From NCBI GenBank assembly GCA_934489735.1, contig CAKSSR010000015.1, forward strand, positions 1-43,863: a DNA stretch of 43,863 bases. Direction: 5' to 3'. Positions 42,647-43,863 of the stretch are shown in pieces. Both the position numbers and the translations under genes were made by a program. This stretch comes from an uncultured Eubacteriales bacterium (GTDB lineage Bacteria > Bacillota > Clostridia > Oscillospirales > Acutalibacteraceae). The notes beneath the pieces were generated by a model, which had not been told where the DNA came from, made no database searches, and saw nothing but the letters and a program-made list of their open reading frames with translations. How positions within the stretch are numbered: position 1 is the first letter of the stretch; every line of letters begins with the position of its first letter.

Positions 42647-43863
42647 TGCCAACGCTTTCAATTGCAAGACTAATAGTGGATATCATATATGTCATATTTA
42701 TATAACTATCGCACATCTCCATTAGTTCTCCAAATGATGGTCCCATATAGTAGGTTGGTACTAAATGATCTAATGTCCATTTTCTATAATCTCCATCTAT
42801 ATTTAAATAATCTCCTAATACTTTACGCATAATTAATACAGCGTCTTCACGACTAACCACACGGTCATCTTTTTCTATTTCTATCTTTAAGAAAGGATCA
42901 CTTTGACCTTCAACATATATGCTAATTTCAACAGATCTGTTTTCATTATATAAATTAAACATTTTTTTAATTTTATTTGCCATCGTTTCGTCCTTAACCG
43001 TTATCCTTCTTAAATTTGGACAATCATAGCAGAAGTTAGCACCTATTTCCTGTACATTTGGAATGCATACGCTTTCTAGGCTTAGACACTCTCTACATAC
43101 GTCATCTCCTAAAGTTGTCACATTGTTAGTATTTATGCTAATTATATGAATATTTCTAATCGCACTGTTATCAATTTTCGTATAATAGCTTGGAATTATC
43201 ATGTTGCGATCCTCTACCCAATCCTCATGCTCACTAGTAGCTTCTTGAAAGATCTTCCTACTTAAATTATCATGTAAACGGTCGACAAATGCACCATTAA
43301 CATATATATTGACTTGTTGTTGTAAATTTGACTCTAGTAGTACTTCTTTAATTTTCCCCTCCATACCATTACTAACATGTACTTCACGAAGGCAGCTATA
43401 TCTTTCAAATACTTCATTTCCTATTTCTCTTACGCTTGATAAATGTATCTCACGCATTCCCACGCAACCTTTAAATGCATTGTCTTCGAGAATCGTTGTT
43501 ACATCAGCATTTACTTTTTGTATATCTCGTATATTTTCAAATGCTCCAGACGCTATAACGTTTTCTGCCATTCCGGTGAACTCATAGTGCGGTACCGAAA
43601 ATTCATTCCCTTCTATTAGTTCCGGAACCTTATCACGAAATAGATATTCGCAATTATTTTTTATAGATATTTTAAATTCTCCTGCAATATATATATCAAT
43701 TCTCTGTAGAAGGTTACATGCCTTTATTTTTTCTATGACTATTCTAGCCATGTCCTCGTCTTTTACATCTACTTTATGTAAGCTGAAACAACCTTCAAAT
43801 ACGTTTTCTCCAACCCGTTCAATATTTGGCATAATAAGTGTCTCCAGACGTTTACAGTCTTTA
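42582..43863 (-). CDS. BspA-like leucine-rich-repeat protein, N-terminus cut by right edge
   Basis: The frame stays open to the edge: codons before the ATG at 43832 read KDCKRLETLI and align with EDCTCLETII of the 590-residue paralog, so that ATG is internal. The 427 visible codons contain LRR_5-type repeats (ERVGENVFEGCFSLHKVDV, REIGNEVFERYSCLREVHV), the same ISIKNN spacers, and a C-terminal helical domain ending ESEIESMINKAMSEIDN. That domain is about 15-20 residues longer in its middle than in the paralog. No anchor is seen. It is probably preceded by the same leader as its relatives, outside the window. Confidence 0.85.
   Translation of the reverse strand, partial: KDCKRLETLIMPNIERVGENVFEGCFSLHKVDVKDEDMARIVIEKIKACNLLQRIDIYIAGEFKISIKNNCEYLFRDKVPELIEGNEFSVPHYEFTGMAENVIASGAFENIRDIQKVNADVTTILEDNAFKGCVGMREIHLSSVREIGNEVFERYSCLREVHVSNGMEGKIKEVLLESNLQQQVNIYVNGAFVDRLHDNLSRKIFQEATSEHEDWVEDRNMIIPSYYTKIDNSAIRNIHIISINTNNVTTLGDDVCRECLSLESVCIPNVQEIGANFCYDCPNLRRITVKDETMANKIKKMFNLYNENRSVEISIYVEGQSDPFLKIEIEKDDRVVSREDAVLIMRKVLGDYLNIDGDYRKWTLDHLVPTYYMGPSFGELMEMCDSYINMTYMISTISLAIESVGKSLPESEIESMINKAMSEIDN

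Overview
The window is AT-rich bacterial DNA from a low-GC, spore-forming member of the Firmicutes, most likely class Clostridia. The basis is a PolC-type replicative polymerase, a tig-clpP-clpX cluster, a recognisable 29-residue SpoVM, AGGAGG-type ribosome binding sites, TTGACA/TATAAT promoters with 17-base spacers, and Clostridia-type surface and BspA-like leucine-rich-repeat proteins. Genus cannot be assigned from the sequence alone.

Layout. (1) 1-6 kb: two related minus-strand genes for large exported repeat proteins; the first is cut by the left edge. (2) 6.5-9 kb: a PAP2-like membrane protein and a full-length Rpn/PD-(D/E)XK transposase-like nuclease. (3) 9.2-13 kb: a plus-strand three-gene operon encoding an ATP-grasp homologue with an apparent signal peptide, then two exported, membrane-anchored proteins with cohesin-like and cadherin-like beta-sandwich domains. 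(4) 13-15.5 kb: a large protein of unknown function and a small secreted protein. (5) 15.6-26.1 kb: a head-to-tail minus-strand array of five intact paralogous exported coiled-coil proteins and a sixth decayed copy. I do not recognise this family. (6) 26.4-37 kb: core genes, namely polC (without the usual exonuclease insertion), spoVM, a small membrane protein, degV, clpX, clpP and tig, with one unrecognised plus-strand gene between polC and degV. (7) 37.4-43.9 kb: three paralogous BspA-like leucine-rich-repeat genes on the minus strand (the last cut by the right edge), two Rpn nuclease remnants flanking the first, tRNA-Leu(CAA), and two small unrecognised genes.

The core block handles replication, protein folding and proteolysis. 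The rest is accessory and dominated by secreted or surface proteins and duplicated families, which suggests an envelope or host-interaction region shaped by tandem duplication and by Rpn-type elements. The strongest candidates for something new are the five-plus-one exported paralog array with its invariant C-x10-C motif, and the operon pairing an exported, catalytically degenerate ATP-grasp protein with two adhesion-domain proteins.
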